This document shows positions 7,804 to 21,152 of a stretch of 64,000 nucleotides of DNA, one piece after another. The stretch lies in assembly GCA_016714905.1 (NCBI GenBank), contig JADKBW010000010.1, positions 1 to 64,000 on the forward strand, read 5' to 3'. How positions within the stretch are numbered: position 1 is the stretch's first letter; the number at the start of each line of letters is the position of its first letter. Under the pieces are notes generated by a model. That model was not told the origin of the DNA and made no database searches. It saw only the letters and a list, made by a program, of their open reading frames with translations. Made by a program: the position numbers and the translations under genes. Source of the DNA: Flavobacterium sp. (GTDB taxonomy: Bacteria > Bacteroidota > Bacteroidia > Flavobacteriales > Flavobacteriaceae).

Positions 7804-10800
7804 TTATCTTTTAACAACTCTTACCGTTTTCACGTTATCACCTTGAGTTACAATAATGTTGTAAACTCCAGATGGATATTGTGAACCGATTTCTAAGTTA
7901 GTGATAGCAGCAACAGATGCCTGACGTGCTTCAACCTCACGGCCTAACATATCATATACTCTTACTCCAACTTGATCCTCGCTTGATGTGTTTACATTCA
8001 ATTTGAATGTTTCCGCATATGGGTTTGGATAAGCATTCACTTCATAGATAGCTAAAGCTGCACTAGTTTGTCTAGTCGCTGTTGGTGAAGTTGTGATCGT
8101 ACACAATACTGTACCTTGAACATAGCTAGAAGCATACAATACATCTACACGGATTGTGTAAGCTGTACTTGCAGCAGCTCCTCCTGCCAATAATGGCAAT
8201 TGGAATCTTGGCTTAGCTGTAGCGAATTCTCTTGTTTGAACTCCGTTAGTTACCACAAATTTATATCCTTGTGCTCCCAAAACTTGTTGAGCAAAGATAG
8301 TTGTCCATAAAGCATTGATTGTACTTCCACAAGAAGGTGCAATTACTCTTGAAGTTCCAGGAGTTGCTGGTGTTGAAATAGAACAAGCACTTCCGTATTC
8401 TGATTCTGGACGTAAATTACCTCCAAAAGCCAACAATACATCAACAGTGTAAGTAGTTGCGAATGCAATATTCGAAATTCCTAGTTCAACTAAGCTGAAT
8501 CTGTTTACAGTTTTGTCTACAGTTCCTACTACAGTAGCTCCGTTTCTTACTCTGAATCTATATCCTGAAGCACTTGGTACTTGAACACAGAAAATAGAGT
8601 TAGAAATATCTGCTAAAGTAGACCCACAAGCTGGGCTAGAAATAAAAGTAGAACTCGGAACCGCTGGTGTAGTTACGCTACAAGCTGGTCCGTAACCTCT
8701 AAAGAATCCATTTGATTTAACTGAAACCTCAACAGTATAAGTAGTAGCATAAGTTGCTCCTCCTGCCAATTGAGATAAAGCGAAACTATTTGATGGTCTG
8801 TCGATAGTTCTTACAGTAGGTCCGTTAGTTACTCTAAAACGGTACCCTTGAATTGTTCCAACTTCTGGGAATGAAGACAATGGGTAAGCGAAAATTGTAG
8901 ATTCTAAACTAGCCAATGTAGCTCCACAGCTAGCTGTAATTAATGAAGATAAAGCTGTAACCTCATCTACTGTTCCATCACAGTTGTCATCAATACCGTT
9001 TGCTGCTACTTCAGAAGCATTAGGATTCACTGATGCACTATTCTCATCACAATCAACTCCGTTGTTTACCGCTACAAATCCTGAAGGAGTTGTTGCACCG
9101 TAACAAACTGAAGAGGCTGGGAAACCATTGTTGTAACCATCATTATCATCATCTGTAAAGAAACTTCCTGTTCTCCATCTTGATGGATCAGTCGGAGCAC
9201 AGTCTGTATTGTTTGTAGAAGTTCCTACTGGTTGACCTGTACAAGACTCAATAGCAGCTCCTGCTCCAAATCCGTCACCGTCTGTATCCGCATAGAAAGT
9301 CTGAGCTTCTGTATTCAAAGTCAAAGTTAAAGTAGCTGTGTTACATCCTGAAACGAATGGATAAATTCCAGAAGCGTTATAAGACAAACCACTAGTTGCC
9401 CATGTGTATGAAGTACCACAAGCCTCAACAGTTTCATCACCAATAGTAGTGCTTGGCGTCAAAGTCAAGGTTAACGTCGCTGTATTACATCCATCAACAA
9501 AATCATAAGATCCTGAAGCATTATAAGTAGCACCACTTGTTGCCCATGTGTATGAAGTACCACAAACTGATACTGACTCACTACCTGTAGTAGTGTTTGG
9601 AGTCAATGTCAAAGTTAATGTCGCGGTGTTACATCCTACAACGAAATCATAAGATCCTGAAGCATTATAGGTTTGTCCGCTTGTTGCCCATGTGTATGAA
9701 GTACCACAAACTGATACCGACTCGCTACCTGTTGTTGTTGCTGGAGTAATACTTAAGTTCAAAGTAGCAGTGTTACATCCTGAAACGAATGTAGTTCCAA
9801 CTTGCTCTGTAGTATAAGAAGCTCCATTAGCCGGCCATACATAAGTATCACCATCACAAATTGAAGTAGTTACACTACCATTAGTAGTAAGTGGCGCTCC
9901 AGCATCAATAGTAAACGATGAAGTCGAAACAGGCGAACAACTAGGATAAGTAACTGCCACAACGTGAGAACCAGCTGATAATCCATTAACTGTGAAAGCA
10001 CCTGCTGATAAAGTAGCGTTTTGAGTAGCACCACCGTCAACAGTATAAGTTACTGGTGAACTGTTGTTTGGTGCACCTGTTAACGTAATCACTGCACTTC
10101 CGTTTGCAGCACCAGCACATGGTGATTCTGCTACTAAGCTACCAGCTGCAGCTGCAGTTGGACACGAAGCTTGAGGATTCAAAACAAAGGTAAATGGCGT
10201 TTGTTGTGCCGAACCTGTTGAAGTAGTAAGCAAACCATTAAGAATAGTCAATGAAGTTGACCCAACATTGGTATTACAATACACATTCACAACTTGAATT
10301 GGATTACCTCCAGCACTAACGTGATTAAAAGCTAAGCTTCCTGCAAAGTTAGGAGTCCATGGTAATGAACTAGTTACTCTAAAACGAGCAAACTTCAATG
10401 TAACGCCTTGAGCAATCAATGGCGCACTCGCAGCAGGAGTAATCGCTGGGTTGAATGTCCATCGTAATGATCTTGCAGTTATAGCTCCTGCCTGAGCTGA
10501 ATTTGCAGTCGATACAGGTGCAGCACTTACACCAGGAAATTGCTCAGCATTAGGCTGATCAACAACCGTTACCGCATAAGTAGCACCTGCTGGTATCATT
10601 CCAGCATTGTAAATCACGTTACCTCCATAAGAACTAAATCTTGTAGGGTTAGCACTCGTGTTGGTAACAAAAACATCATACTCAATGGTATTAGATGTTT
10701 GAGCAAAGTTTCCTATCGAAACAGTCGCAGAGTTCCCAGAACAAGCCTGGGAATATCCGCTAACTGATATCAATAAAAGAAACAAGCTGACTAAACCTAC

Positions 10801-10836
10801 TCCGAGGCTTCTAATCTTAAAAATTCTTGTTTTCAT
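7804..10836 (-). CDS. T9SS type-A cargo protein with Cys-paired repeats and MopE-like motifs
   Basis: A 1010-residue secreted protein with signal peptide MKTRIFKIRSLGVGLVSLFL... SGYSQA. A cohesin-like or Ig-like N-terminal part is followed by four tandem units of about 47 residues (around 318-505). Each unit holds two Cys in the pattern CGTSYTW...GCNTATL. Next comes a MopE-type, Asp-rich metal-binding stretch (DCAPTDPS...DDDNDGYNNG...IDDNCDGTVDE), then three related Ig-like domains containing GYRFRVTNG, and a C-terminal T9SS type-A sorting domain with YPNPYAETF...VYDMLGREV and a terminal RVVKR. It should be exported by T9SS and attached to the surface or released. The gene starts 22 bp after the giant gene, so they are likely one transcript, ending at the terminator at 7729. 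Ligand unknown; the domain calls are by pattern. Confidence 0.9.
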   Translation of the reverse strand: MKTRIFKIRSLGVGLVSLFLLLISVSGYSQACSGNSATVSIGNFAQTSNTIEYDVFVTNTSANPTRFSSYGGNVIYNAGMIPAGATYAVTVVDQPNAEQFPGVSAAPVSTANSAQAGAITARSLRWTFNPAITPAASAPLIAQGVTLKFARFRVTSSLPWTPNFAGSLAFNHVSAGGNPIQVVNVYCNTNVGSTSLTILNGLLTTSTGSAQQTPFTFVLNPQASCPTAAAAGSLVAESPCAGAANGSAVITLTGAPNNSSPVTYTVDGGATQNATLSAGAFTVNGLSAGSHVVAVTYPSCSPVSTSSFTIDAGAPLTTNGSVTTSICDGDTYVWPANGASYTTEQVGTTFVSGCNTATLNLSITPATTTGSESVSVCGTSYTWATSGQTYNASGSYDFVVGCNTATLTLTLTPNTTTGSESVSVCGTSYTWATSGATYNASGSYDFVDGCNTATLTLTLTPSTTIGDETVEACGTSYTWATSGLSYNASGIYPFVSGCNTATLTLTLNTEAQTFYADTDGDGFGAGAAIESCTGQPVGTSTNNTDCAPTDPSRWRTGSFFTDDDNDGYNNGFPASSVCYGATTPSGFVAVNNGVDCDENSASVNPNASEVAANGIDDNCDGTVDEVTALSSLITASCGATLASLESTIFAYPLSSFPEVGTIQGYRFRVTNGPTVRTIDRPSNSFALSQLAGGATYATTYTVEVSVKSNGFFRGYGPACSVTTPAVPSSTFISSPACGSTLADISNSIFCVQVPSASGYRFRVRNGATVVGTVDKTVNRFSLVELGISNIAFATTYTVDVLLAFGGNLRPESEYGSACSISTPATPGTSRVIAPSCGSTINALWTTIFAQQVLGAQGYKFVVTNGVQTREFATAKPRFQLPLLAGGAAASTAYTIRVDVLYASSYVQGTVLCTITTSPTATRQTSAALAIYEVNAYPNPYAETFKLNVNTSSEDQVGVRVYDMLGREVEARQASVAAITNLEIGSQYPSGVYNIIVTQGDNVKTVRVVKR

Positions 10837-10865
10837 ATTATTAAATTTATTATTGGGTTAAGTAA

Positions 10866-13800
10866 TTAAAATGGATAAGATGCAAAAACACCAAGTAGGT
10901 AATTCACTTTCCCAAATCGCATAATCTTGCGTATCTACCAATCCGTCTCCGTTAAGATCCGTTGGCTGTACTCCAAAATCTCCGTTAAGGTAACTTACTT
11001 CCCATACTGAGTAATCTTGCGTATCAACTAGTTCGTCTATCACTAGCTCTCCTTGATACATCGCAAATACACCTGTTTCCACTTCGGTCATGTTATCACC
11101 ATAAGCTTGTGTAGCTGCACCTGAGAAATCATAACTCAACGGAACAGCACCTACAGTTTGTGGATCAGCACTCCAAGTTTGAACGATGTTGCTTCCTTTT
11201 ACAGCTACATAGTAAGAACCTGCAGCAGCCGTATTGAAAGTTACAGAAAGTGTACCATCAGTTTGTAAAGTACCAACTGCAGTATCAACTAGAGAGTAAT
11301 CAAGAGCATCATGCAATTCAACTGTCATATCCTCAACATCTGTTGCTGAAGGCGCAGTAGCTGGAGTAACACCATCCCATTGATTCAACTTAACAGAATT
11401 CATTGTAGAACCTCCTAAGTAGTATCCTTGAACAAACATGGTCAAGTTAACCACTTTTCCTGTAGAACAAGGATTCGTTGGATTCAACAACGGATTCGTA
11501 TCATCACAGTCATCATTCGTTAGAGAATATCCTACTGGTGTAGTCAATCCTGAACAAACTGAAGCCGAAGCAGTGCTACCATAAGTATCACCATCAGCAT
11601 CTACATAGAACGTAGCAAATTGATAAATAGCAATGTTAGTATCATCACAATCAGTGCTATTAGCTACATAACCTACTGGTTGTGCACAAGCCAATTGCGT
11701 AACTGCAAGGTTACCAAACGTATCTCCATCTGCATCTGCATACCATGTAGTTGCAGTTTCAAATGTAACAACTGAATTACCTGATGCTACACAACCTGCT
11801 GCATTCGTATAAGTTGCAGTAATTGTAACAGTAGCAGTTGGTTTAGCATAAACTGTAGCTGAAGGAGTTCCTGTATAAGGAATAGTTGCAGCTAAATCAG
11901 TAAACAATCCACCTCCGGTAGAGCTCCATACATAATCATTAGTCGGTACCGGAGTTCCTCCTGAAATTACTACAGTATAATCTTCCCACTCTCCAAAACC
12001 TGTATGACCACAAGCTTCCGTAGCAAGAATTGCGCTACTAAACTTATCACCAACACGCATACGAGTAGTACCGTTGAATGCAGTAGTAGGAATCGTAATG
12101 TTTCCTGATACAGTAACGGTAGATGAAGCAGTTGTAGCAAATACACTCTCTGAAGCTTCAAAAATACCATTTTGGTCCATATCGACCCAAACTCTAAATT
12201 GTTGCCCGAAAGCTGAATTAGGAGTAATCGAGAATGGTGTAGCTACACCTGCAGTAACAGCTCCACTTGGAGAAAGATAAGTATTGTAATCTCCAGGACC
12301 ATCACCAGTAGTATTATTAATACCAGCAAATGTAAAGTTGGTAATATTGTCATCCGTTTCTCCTGTACTACCAACTGTAGGCGTACAATAAGGAACCGGA
12401 GCAACAGCTCCACCAGCACCTGTCAATAAAATCGCATTAACATCTGACGAACAAATCGTAGCTGTTGCAGGACTTACTGTAACGGTAGTTGGCAAAGCTT
12501 GAATAGTAATAGAATAGCTGATTGCTGTTCCGGTACAAGTACCAACAACTGGGGTAATTGAAATAGATGCAGTACCAGCGATACCCGTAAACGAAGGTAT
12601 TTCAGTAACACCCGTTTGGTCAACTAATCCAATAGCAGTACCACACGTGATATTAAATATAGCACCTACTGAACCTGTCAAAGGAACTGCAGTCGTAGTT
12701 GTTCCTGCACAAACCGTTGATGGCCATGCAGCAGGAGCATTTACTGTAGGAGTAGGTACAATAGTCAACACAGCAACATCACTGGTTACTGGAGTACCAC
12801 CACAAACATCATTAATTACTACATCATAGTTTCCTGAATTTGCAGGAGTAGCTGCTGGGATAGTAATGCTAGAGTTAATTTCTCCAAACAAATCCACACC
12901 ATTTAAACGCCATTGGTAAATCAAACTTGCACCAGTTGCTCCAATAGAAAGAGAAGCAGTCTGTCCTTGACAGAAAGTAGCAGGTTGTGGTTGACCAGTG
13001 ATGGCAATAGCAGAAGCAACACTAACAGTTACTGTTTCAGTATCTGAACAACCTGTTGAGCTGGTCACTGTAAGTGTATAAGTAGTATCTGCAGTAACTG
13101 CCTGAGCAATTGGATTAGCAATATTCGGATCACTCAAGAAAGTACTTGGCGACCAAGAATAAGTAATCGTTGGCAATACTGGAGGAGTAAATGTATACGA
13201 AGTTCCTGTTGGAATATTCGCTACTGACGAAATTGAATTATTCGCAGTTACAGAACTTACAGCAGAAGCGCTCGCTGGCGAACCAGGGGTAACGCTCAAG
13301 AAGTTTCCACTTGCTCCACTGATACCAATAGAGGCAGACAATCCGTTTGCACTACTTAAAGCTCCGTAATTGAATTTAACTACGTTCGTTCCTTCAAACA
13401 ATTGAACTTGGTAATTATTTACTGAATTTCCAGTAGAACCACCTCCACCAATAGAAACATTTTCCCATTGAACAGTAAGTACTTGACTTCCTGGAGGTCC
13501 TTGTAATTTGTAAGTAATATTACCAGCTGACAAATTGTTGTCATCCCACATTGGGGCAAGTATATTAGCGTTCGTTCCGATACCATTGGTAAAGCTAGCT
13601 GCACCAGCACCCAAACGAATATGACCATTAGTTGTCAAACCGAAATCTGTAAAAGCTGTACCATTATAGGTGAATGGGAATCCAATTGAAATAGGGAATT
13701 GTGTTCCATCATCACCAGCTGCTGTAGTAGCATTACCTCCTGTTATTGCAGTGTAAGTTCCAGTTGAACCCACAAAAGAATAGGTTGATGGCGCTGCAGT

Positions 13801-16800
13801 AGCAACAGGAGTATAAGTAGCCAACAATTGACTATCTGTTCCTGTACAAACTACATTAGGAGTAGCAGTAGCGGTAGCAGTAATCGCTGGGTTAACTGTA
13901 ATTGTAATAGTACCTGTAGCAATACAACCTGCACCATCAGTACCTGTAACAGTATACGTAGTGGTTGCAGTAGGATTAGCAGTAACAAAATCTAAGTTAA
14001 GTGGTCCTGACAAACTAGCAGAAGCTGTCCATGCATAAGTAGCAGCACCAGTAGCTGTTAAGATGCTTGTTCCTGTACCACAAATAGTTGAAACATCTGC
14101 ACTAACGTTGATTGTAGGTGTAGTAACCGTTAAAGTAGCTACGTTAGAAGCAATAGCTGGACATCCACTAGGACCTGCAACCAAACATCTATAGTAATAA
14201 GTTCCTACAGCTAATACTGCAGTACTATTTACTGTTAAAGTAGCTCCTGTTGGAGTTAAATAAGTAGCACCAGCTGGAGTAGCATCCGCAACATTTACCC
14301 AGTCAATACCATTATTAGTAGCAGAATATTGCCATTGGAAACCAGTACCTCCTGCAGAATCTACAGTAAAGGTAGAAGAGTTTACAGCATTAAAACAAAT
14401 TGTTTGATCTGCAACTGGAGTCGGTCCAACAGTTTGAGCTGGATTAACTACCACTTGAGCAGCATTCGTTTGAACAAATGAAGCTCCGTCATTAGCTACT
14501 ACGAAAAAGTACCAACCATTTTCAGTTACAGAAAGTCCGTTAACTTCTAATGACGCACCAGTAACTCCTAATGGGAAAGTCAATCCACCGAAATCTCCGG
14601 AAATTGCCTGAGCATCATTTAAAGAAGGAACTGTAGCGTAGTACCATTCGTAACTCACACCTGTTGGAGGTGTAGAAACTGTGGTAAACGTATGGTTTCC
14701 TGTTCCACAAATTGGAGTAGTAAACGTAGGGTCTGTTGTAGTCAAATTAGACACAGTCAACAATGCACCCGTCGTTTCAAGAGCAGGAGTACAAGGACCT
14801 ACTGGCGTAACTACACAAAGGTAATACAGGCCACTATAAACAGCAAACGTAGCATTTGCTATCGATAAAGTATTTGTTTGTTGTCCGCTGTACAAAGGAT
14901 CAAGTGCTGCAATATCAACATATGTTCCTGAAGCACCAGTTGGTGACACTTGCCATTGGTAACTAGCTACAGAACCTGAAGCGGCTGCTGTAAAGGTAGT
15001 AGTCGTTGGCGTGATACCATCATACTCTAACACAGTTTGAGAAACTGGGTTGGTCGTAATTGCTATAGGAGCAGATACAGTTACAGCCAATGCATTTGCA
15101 GCATTGCTTGTACAACCAGTAGTCAAATTGATATTCTGAGCTGTAATATTAGTAGTACCTGCAGTAAGCGGAGTTAATACTCCAGTAGCTTGATCTATAG
15201 TAGCTACAGCAGGGTTAGAAGAGAAATAAGAAGTAGTTACCTCACCATTAGTGTATGTAATTGGACCAGCAGGTATCGTTGGACTACCCAAACAAATTGC
15301 TGTTGGACCTGTCGGATCAGCTACTAACTCTCCGTTTTGAGTAACGGTAATTGGTGATGAAACAGTATCACAACCATTTTCACTTAAAGTAGCAGTATAA
15401 ATTCTAGTAACCGTTGGTTTAGAATAAACTACAGCAGCATTAGTACCTGTATAAGCAGTAGTAGCTAAGGCATCAGTATACAAATCATCCAATGGAGCCC
15501 AAGTAATATTTCCTGGAACTGGCAATGTATAAGAATACATCGTTCCTGAAACAGGAGCAACTGCATTCGCGTTATTAGCAGTTACTGTACTAGCGGTATT
15601 GCTAGAGAAAGTAATACTACTAAAATTCGTAGCACCGATAGTATAACCTCCAGAAGCACTAGCAGAATTCCCGACACTTCCGTAACGGTATTCTATCGTG
15701 TTGCTACCTTCATACAACCAAGCTTGGAATGTAGAGTTAGCTGCTCCTCCTGTAGCTCTCGGGCTTGTAACAAACCACTGAACTTTCAAGATTCTGTTCG
15801 GAGCAGTACCTGTTGTAACCGCAGTTACATTACCTGTCGTACCTGTAGCTAAATCATCCCACATTGGAGCAAGTTTAGGTAGGTTGGTCGCAAGGGCCAT
15901 ATCATTACTAAACGAATTGGAAGCTGTCCCTGAACCTAATGACATCCATCCATCAGGAGAAGCATTATATTGGGTATACGCTACACCATTAAATGTGAAA
16001 GAAAAACCAATATTCACTGCAGCAGCAGTTACCGTGTCATCATTTGATGAACCTAAAACGGTAGCAGCACCTGTCATTGGATCTAAAGTCGCACCAGTAC
16101 TAGCGGTAAAAATTAACGCACCAGGAACCGTAGCGGTTAAGGTACTAATACCATCAGTACAAACTGCTGCCGGAGATGCCGAAGCACTATTAAGTACTGG
16201 ATAAGCATTAACCGTTGCAGTAAAAGTAGTAGTTGTTGAACATCCACCTCCTACAGCAGAAACCGTATAGGTATAAGTACCAGCAACTGTTGGCGTAATT
16301 GTTTGTGACGCTCCTGTTAACGGAGTTTCAACACCGCTACCAACTGCTGGAACTGCAGTCCAAGTATAAACATACACCGGATCATTAGAAGCCGCAGCAG
16401 TCACACTGAAAGCAGTATTAACACAAACCGTTTGGTTGGCAATAGCATCAATAGCCGTTGGAGCTACAACAACAGCAGCAACAGTCAATTGTCCGCTTTC
16501 ACAACCTGAAGTAGGATCAACAACAGCTACTTTAAAAGTAGTAGTTTCACTAATAGAAGCTAAATAAGTAGTAGCCACATCAGATTGTAACAAAGTAGTA
16601 CCATCGGCAGCATACCATTTGAATATTGGTGTAGTAAACGCATTAGGATCTGAAACAGACACCAAAGGAATACCTACTCCACAAGTAGAATCAAAATTAG
16701 TTTGCGTTGGAGTACTTGGCGTTGCAGTGACATTAACAGTTACTGTATTGGTTGTTTTTGTACAACCTCCAGAAGTAATTACTGCACTATAACCAGTCGT

Positions 16801-19800
16801 TACTGCTGGTGATACTGTAGTACTAACTGTAGTATCTCCATTAGACCATAAAATAGAATCAATAGGAGCACTTGTACTACCAGCAAAAACAACATTCAAA
16901 CGATTCGGGCTATAGCTTGGTGCATTAGATGCGTCTGTAGCTGTAAATGCAACAGTGTTACCTGCTGTAGCCGTAAAGAATGTGATTGAGTTATTAGTAG
17001 CATCAGCACCATTATGAACCATATCAACAATAATGTTTGAAACACCATCCCATACGAATGGAGTTGAACGGAATCACTTGCTGCCCAGAAGCAGTATGTG
17101 TATAAGTAGCTGAAGGGAATACTGTAGTATATCCTGTAGTCGATTGGAACGTTGCACCTGATAATACAGATAAAGCAGTTGTACCAATTTTTACTTCAAA
17201 ACCAGAGTTGGATAAACCATCTCCAGGAGTAGTAATATTAAACGCCATAGACGTAATGTTACCAGCACTTAATCCAGCTGAAGACAATTCAGCAGCAGTG
17301 TATACAGTTTGCATACGATAAGATGGCCATCTGTTGCAAAATGCAGTTGGCTGAGCTGTAGCACTTGTTAGTGTTACACCAGTTCCGATCGTTGCACTAG
17401 CAGAAGCAGTAAAAGTGGCGTTCAATACGCTACTTCCTGATCCACATATCTGAGTAACACTAGCAGTTGCTGTAGCAGGAATCGTAAATAACGGTTCATC
17501 GTTATAAGAAGTACCACTAACAGTTTTCACTAAAGTATTAGCATCTGTCGCAGTAATAGACCAAGCTACAGTAGCATTCGCTGGAGTAACTGTTGGGATA
17601 ACACCAGACCAAGAATCCATTAATGGGAAACCATTACTAGTGGTATTCGTCATCGTGATGGCAGTCTGTGCAACACCATTTACAGTATAATTAATAACTA
17701 CACCTGTAACTGCTCCTCCACCTGGAGTAACGTCAGCAGTAACTGTTCTAGCTACATTAGTACACTGATTCCCAGCAGGACTTATCTGAACATTAGTAAT
17801 GTCAGCCGCAGCTTTATTACCCATCAAGAAGAATCCTGGCAAAGTAGTATTCGCAGGCGCAGTAGTCGTCATAGTAGTACCCGTAGTAGTTACAGTAACA
17901 CCACCTTGCAAATCATAAGCACCTGTTTGAGTAGCACTTGCAGCAATAGCATCTCTACCTGTAGGAACATCTCCCAACTGAATCAATGAATCGGTAAAGT
18001 TAGCAGCACCACCAGTAATACTAGCAGCCCAGTACTTCGTAGAACTGATCGCACTAATATTCAATCCTGGAGTTCCACCGGTAGCACCATCAAAAGCTTC
18101 TGCTTGAACAGTAACCGTTCCGCCAGCGTTGGTAGTTGGGTTTACTAAAGCAAAAGTGTTCAATGCTGATTTTCCGATTGGGAAAGTATAAGTAGTACCA
18201 GTCAATAAACTAGCTGGTAAAGTAAGTGCTAAAGGACCGTTTACATAAGCAGTCGCTGAAGTTCTTACCACACTTCCTACAGTAGTTCCTGTAACGGTCA
18301 ATACATTAGAAGCATCGGTAGTAATATTACCTGTTCCTGTACCAAAAGTTAAAGTACCTGTAGATAGGTTACCACCTGCAACAACAACACCATTAGCGTT
18401 AGTTGAAGTCAAAGCACCTAATATTCTAGAAGGTGGAATCTCAAGACCTGTAGTTCTAGCAGCAAGTTCCGCAGCGTAAATCAAACCATGTGTTCCTGTA
18501 CCTAAGTTAAAAGTAGGAGCCACATCAAATGATCCACCAGCAAGTACGTTACCAGCATATCCAATTTGAACAGTAGTGTTTAAAGCAGCACCTGTTCCGA
18601 AAGTAATCAAGTTACTTCCCGTAATTGTACCGTTGAAAAGGTTTACTCTTAACAAAGTCACAGGATTCGTAGTCGAAATAGTCAAACCACCTGTGTTTTC
18701 ACAACCTAATGTACCAATATTAGTCAATACCGTTCCAGTACCAGTAAAGGTTTGAGCGGCATTTGTTGGAGAAAAGAAAAGTAACGCAGAAGCCGAAGCG
18801 GTTCCTGTCAAAGTACCATTGTTAGTAAACGTTAGACCTCTTTGTTGAAGTGTTGCAGAGTTTAAATCTAATCGCGCTAAAGCAGCAATCGTCGTATTTC
18901 CTAAAACTCTAACCCCATTAGATGAAGAAGTTCCATTTCCACATTGGAAAACAGAAGTCCCGTTAATATTCAAATTACCATTAACTGTCACAAGTCCAGA
19001 AGTACATGCTCTAAACAAAGCTGCGCCTGAACCAGTAGCAGAAATCGTAAGATTACCTTTGATAACCGCAGTGGTACTAGTAGTCCACACACTCATAGCT
19101 CCAGTTGAAGTCGCAGAATTGTATACGAAGTTACCAAAACTTTGGTTATTATTTGTGATTGCTGTTGAAGTTGTTCCTCCAGTAATCGTTACTGTAGAAG
19201 TCGTATCCCAAGTCGCCAAAGGAATCAATCCATTGGAAGAAGTAAACGAACCATGCAAGTAGTTAGACCCAGCAGCAAAAGCTAAAGTAGCCGCAGAACC
19301 TGTCATACATCCTGAAGAACCAACAATATTGTTATTTACCGAACCGGTAACAGTAACCAAAGTTCCTGTACCACCAGTGGTATTAATCAAGTTTGCAGTA
19401 CTTCCTGCAGCATTGTATGTTCCTGCAATAAGACCGGTATTAGCAGTACCACTAAAAACGATAGCACATGCATTAGCAGCATTGATCAGCTGTAATGTAC
19501 TTCCTGCCTCAACTACTAAATCATCACCTCCACCACCAGAAATGGTCGTAGTACGTGTTGTAGTTGTATCAGATTGTAACGATAAAGTCGTACTAGATGT
19601 TACTAAAAGTTGCCCGATGGTCTGACCTGCCACGTTGTGACTGATAATCATGCTACCACCAGGAGAGGTGCCAGCACCATCAACAATCAAAATGTCAGTA
19701 GTTGCTGGCGTAGTTCTTACTGAACCACCTCCCAAAGGATTCGTATTCCAGTTACCAGCAGTTCCCCAAGTACTTCCGGAAACACCTACCCAATAGTAAG

Positions 19801-20968
19801 TAGTACCAGCAGTAGTTGCTTGAGAACCTGTAATTCCGGCACTTCCAGCAGCCTCAACAATCGCTGCTACTCTGTAATAATAAGTATTACCAGCAGTCAA
19901 ACCAGTCTGAGCTACCGAATAAGCGGTACCAGTTCCAGCACTCGTAGTCGATGCAACTATAGTATTTACAACACCAGTCGTAAAACCTGCATCTAACGCT
20001 CTTGTTACCAAAAACCCAGACTCTGTAGTAGAGTCATCAACCCAGTTAGGAGTTATTGTATTTGCAGTTACCGCAGTAAATGTTAAACTAGTAGGATCTG
20101 TAGGAGCCACAGAATTTGGCGTCCACGAGTAAACCACTCTACTGCCTTGTGCAGCAGAACCCAAGTTGGCAACCAAAGGAGCTCCAACAGGGTTAGCGCC
20201 AGCAGCAATAGTATTCACTGTAAGAGTGGCACTCGGTGTCCAAACCGGTACAGCTCCTATAGTAATACTTCCAGCTGTCGTAGCAGTGTTACTAGACGAT
20301 ATAAAAATAGAACGTGTTTGTGAAGACGTAGATGAGTTAAAAATCTCACCATACACAAAATCAATTTTTCCTGTGGTTTCACTCAACCATGCTTGCATAT
20401 TACCAGCATTGGTTAGGTTGACGAAACTCACATAAAATTGATTCCACTCAATAATCAATTTACGATTAGGAGCGGTACCATCCACTCTAAAACGCATACC
20501 ATTGTTCACCTCGTTATCTCCGGACATCGCTGCCAAAGTAACGGTGTTAGCACCTAATGTACTCACGTTAGATCCAATCGCTGGACCTGCAGCAGAGGCA
20601 TGAAACCTAAACTGCCCATTTGAGTTGGCACTAAAGTGAGTGTACTTCACTCCCATAAACCAAAAATCAAAGCCGATTGGAAAAACGGCAGTGGCAACGT
20701 CATCATTCGCACCTGTCAACATCGTAGTTGCACCAGATGACAAATCATCTAAGCTTCCAGTGGTTGAAGATGAAAACGCATAGTTTACGATGCTCTGTGC
20801 GCTTGCCAGCTGACCAAAGGTCATCGACAAAAGAAGCACAAACATGACTAGCCATGATTTTCTCATGGCTTTCGAACTAGAAATAGGCGGTGAACCGACC
20901 GTATCTCCAATCCCATTTTTAAGCAAGGTATCCCTACCCGTACTTAAAGAATTGTAGTTTACATTCAT
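10866..20968 (-). CDS. Giant secreted multi-domain adhesin-like protein with dockerin-like C-terminus (two frameshifts)
   Basis: One gene of about 3,366 residues, split in this sequence. The ATG at 20968 gives a 34-residue extension before a normal signal peptide (MRKSWLVMFVLLLSMTFGQL ASAQ); the ATG at 20866 is an alternative. The content is beta-rich: a fibronectin-III-like domain near residues 290-385, long Thr/Ser/Gly repeats, several Ig/PKD-like modules, a GEVED-type domain (FRVWVDMDQNGIFE...GFGEWEDYTV) and Asp-rich MopE-like motifs. Near 17062 the frame changes (ending ...QQVIPFNS, continuing PFVWDGVSNIIVDMVHN). Near 10898 it changes again, so the annotated end ...WCFCILSILIT is replaced by ...NYLLGVFASYPF, stopping at 10866. 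The C-terminus carries two dockerin/EF-hand-like loops (DLNGDGLVDTQDYAIWE) and no classical type-A or type-C T9SS domain. Confidence 0.85.
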
Positions 20969-21048
20969 AATTAAAAAATTGGGTTAAATAAAATAAAGCT
21001 GTTAATATATAAAATAGTTAATAAAAGGTTAATACAAAAAACCCTTTA

Positions 21049-21080
21049 ATCGTTAAAATGCACTAAAATACGACCAAATA
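21049..21080. promoter_or_regulatory. 20-bp-phased direct repeat upstream of the giant gene
   Basis: CGTTAAAAT at 21051 and CGACCAAAT at 21071 are spaced 20 bp, 80-110 bp upstream of the ATG at 20968. The spacing and sequence resemble repeats upstream of other surface genes (26461, 35681). Possible binding site for a dimeric regulator; inferred only. Confidence 0.35.
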
Positions 21081-21084
21081 CATA

Positions 21085-21120
21085 AAGAAGTACGCTTCAA
21101 AATCACAAAGCGTACTTCTT
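21085..21120 (-). terminator. Long hairpin after the 21153 surface gene
   Basis: A perfect 13-bp stem AAGAAGTACGCTT / AAGCGTACTTCTT with a 10-nt loop lies 33 bp beyond the stop codon at 21153. The T tract is short, so it is either a modest terminator or an mRNA 3'-end protector. Confidence 0.65.
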
Positions 21121-21152
21121 CAATATGTTATATTGTTATCATCAAAATAGGT

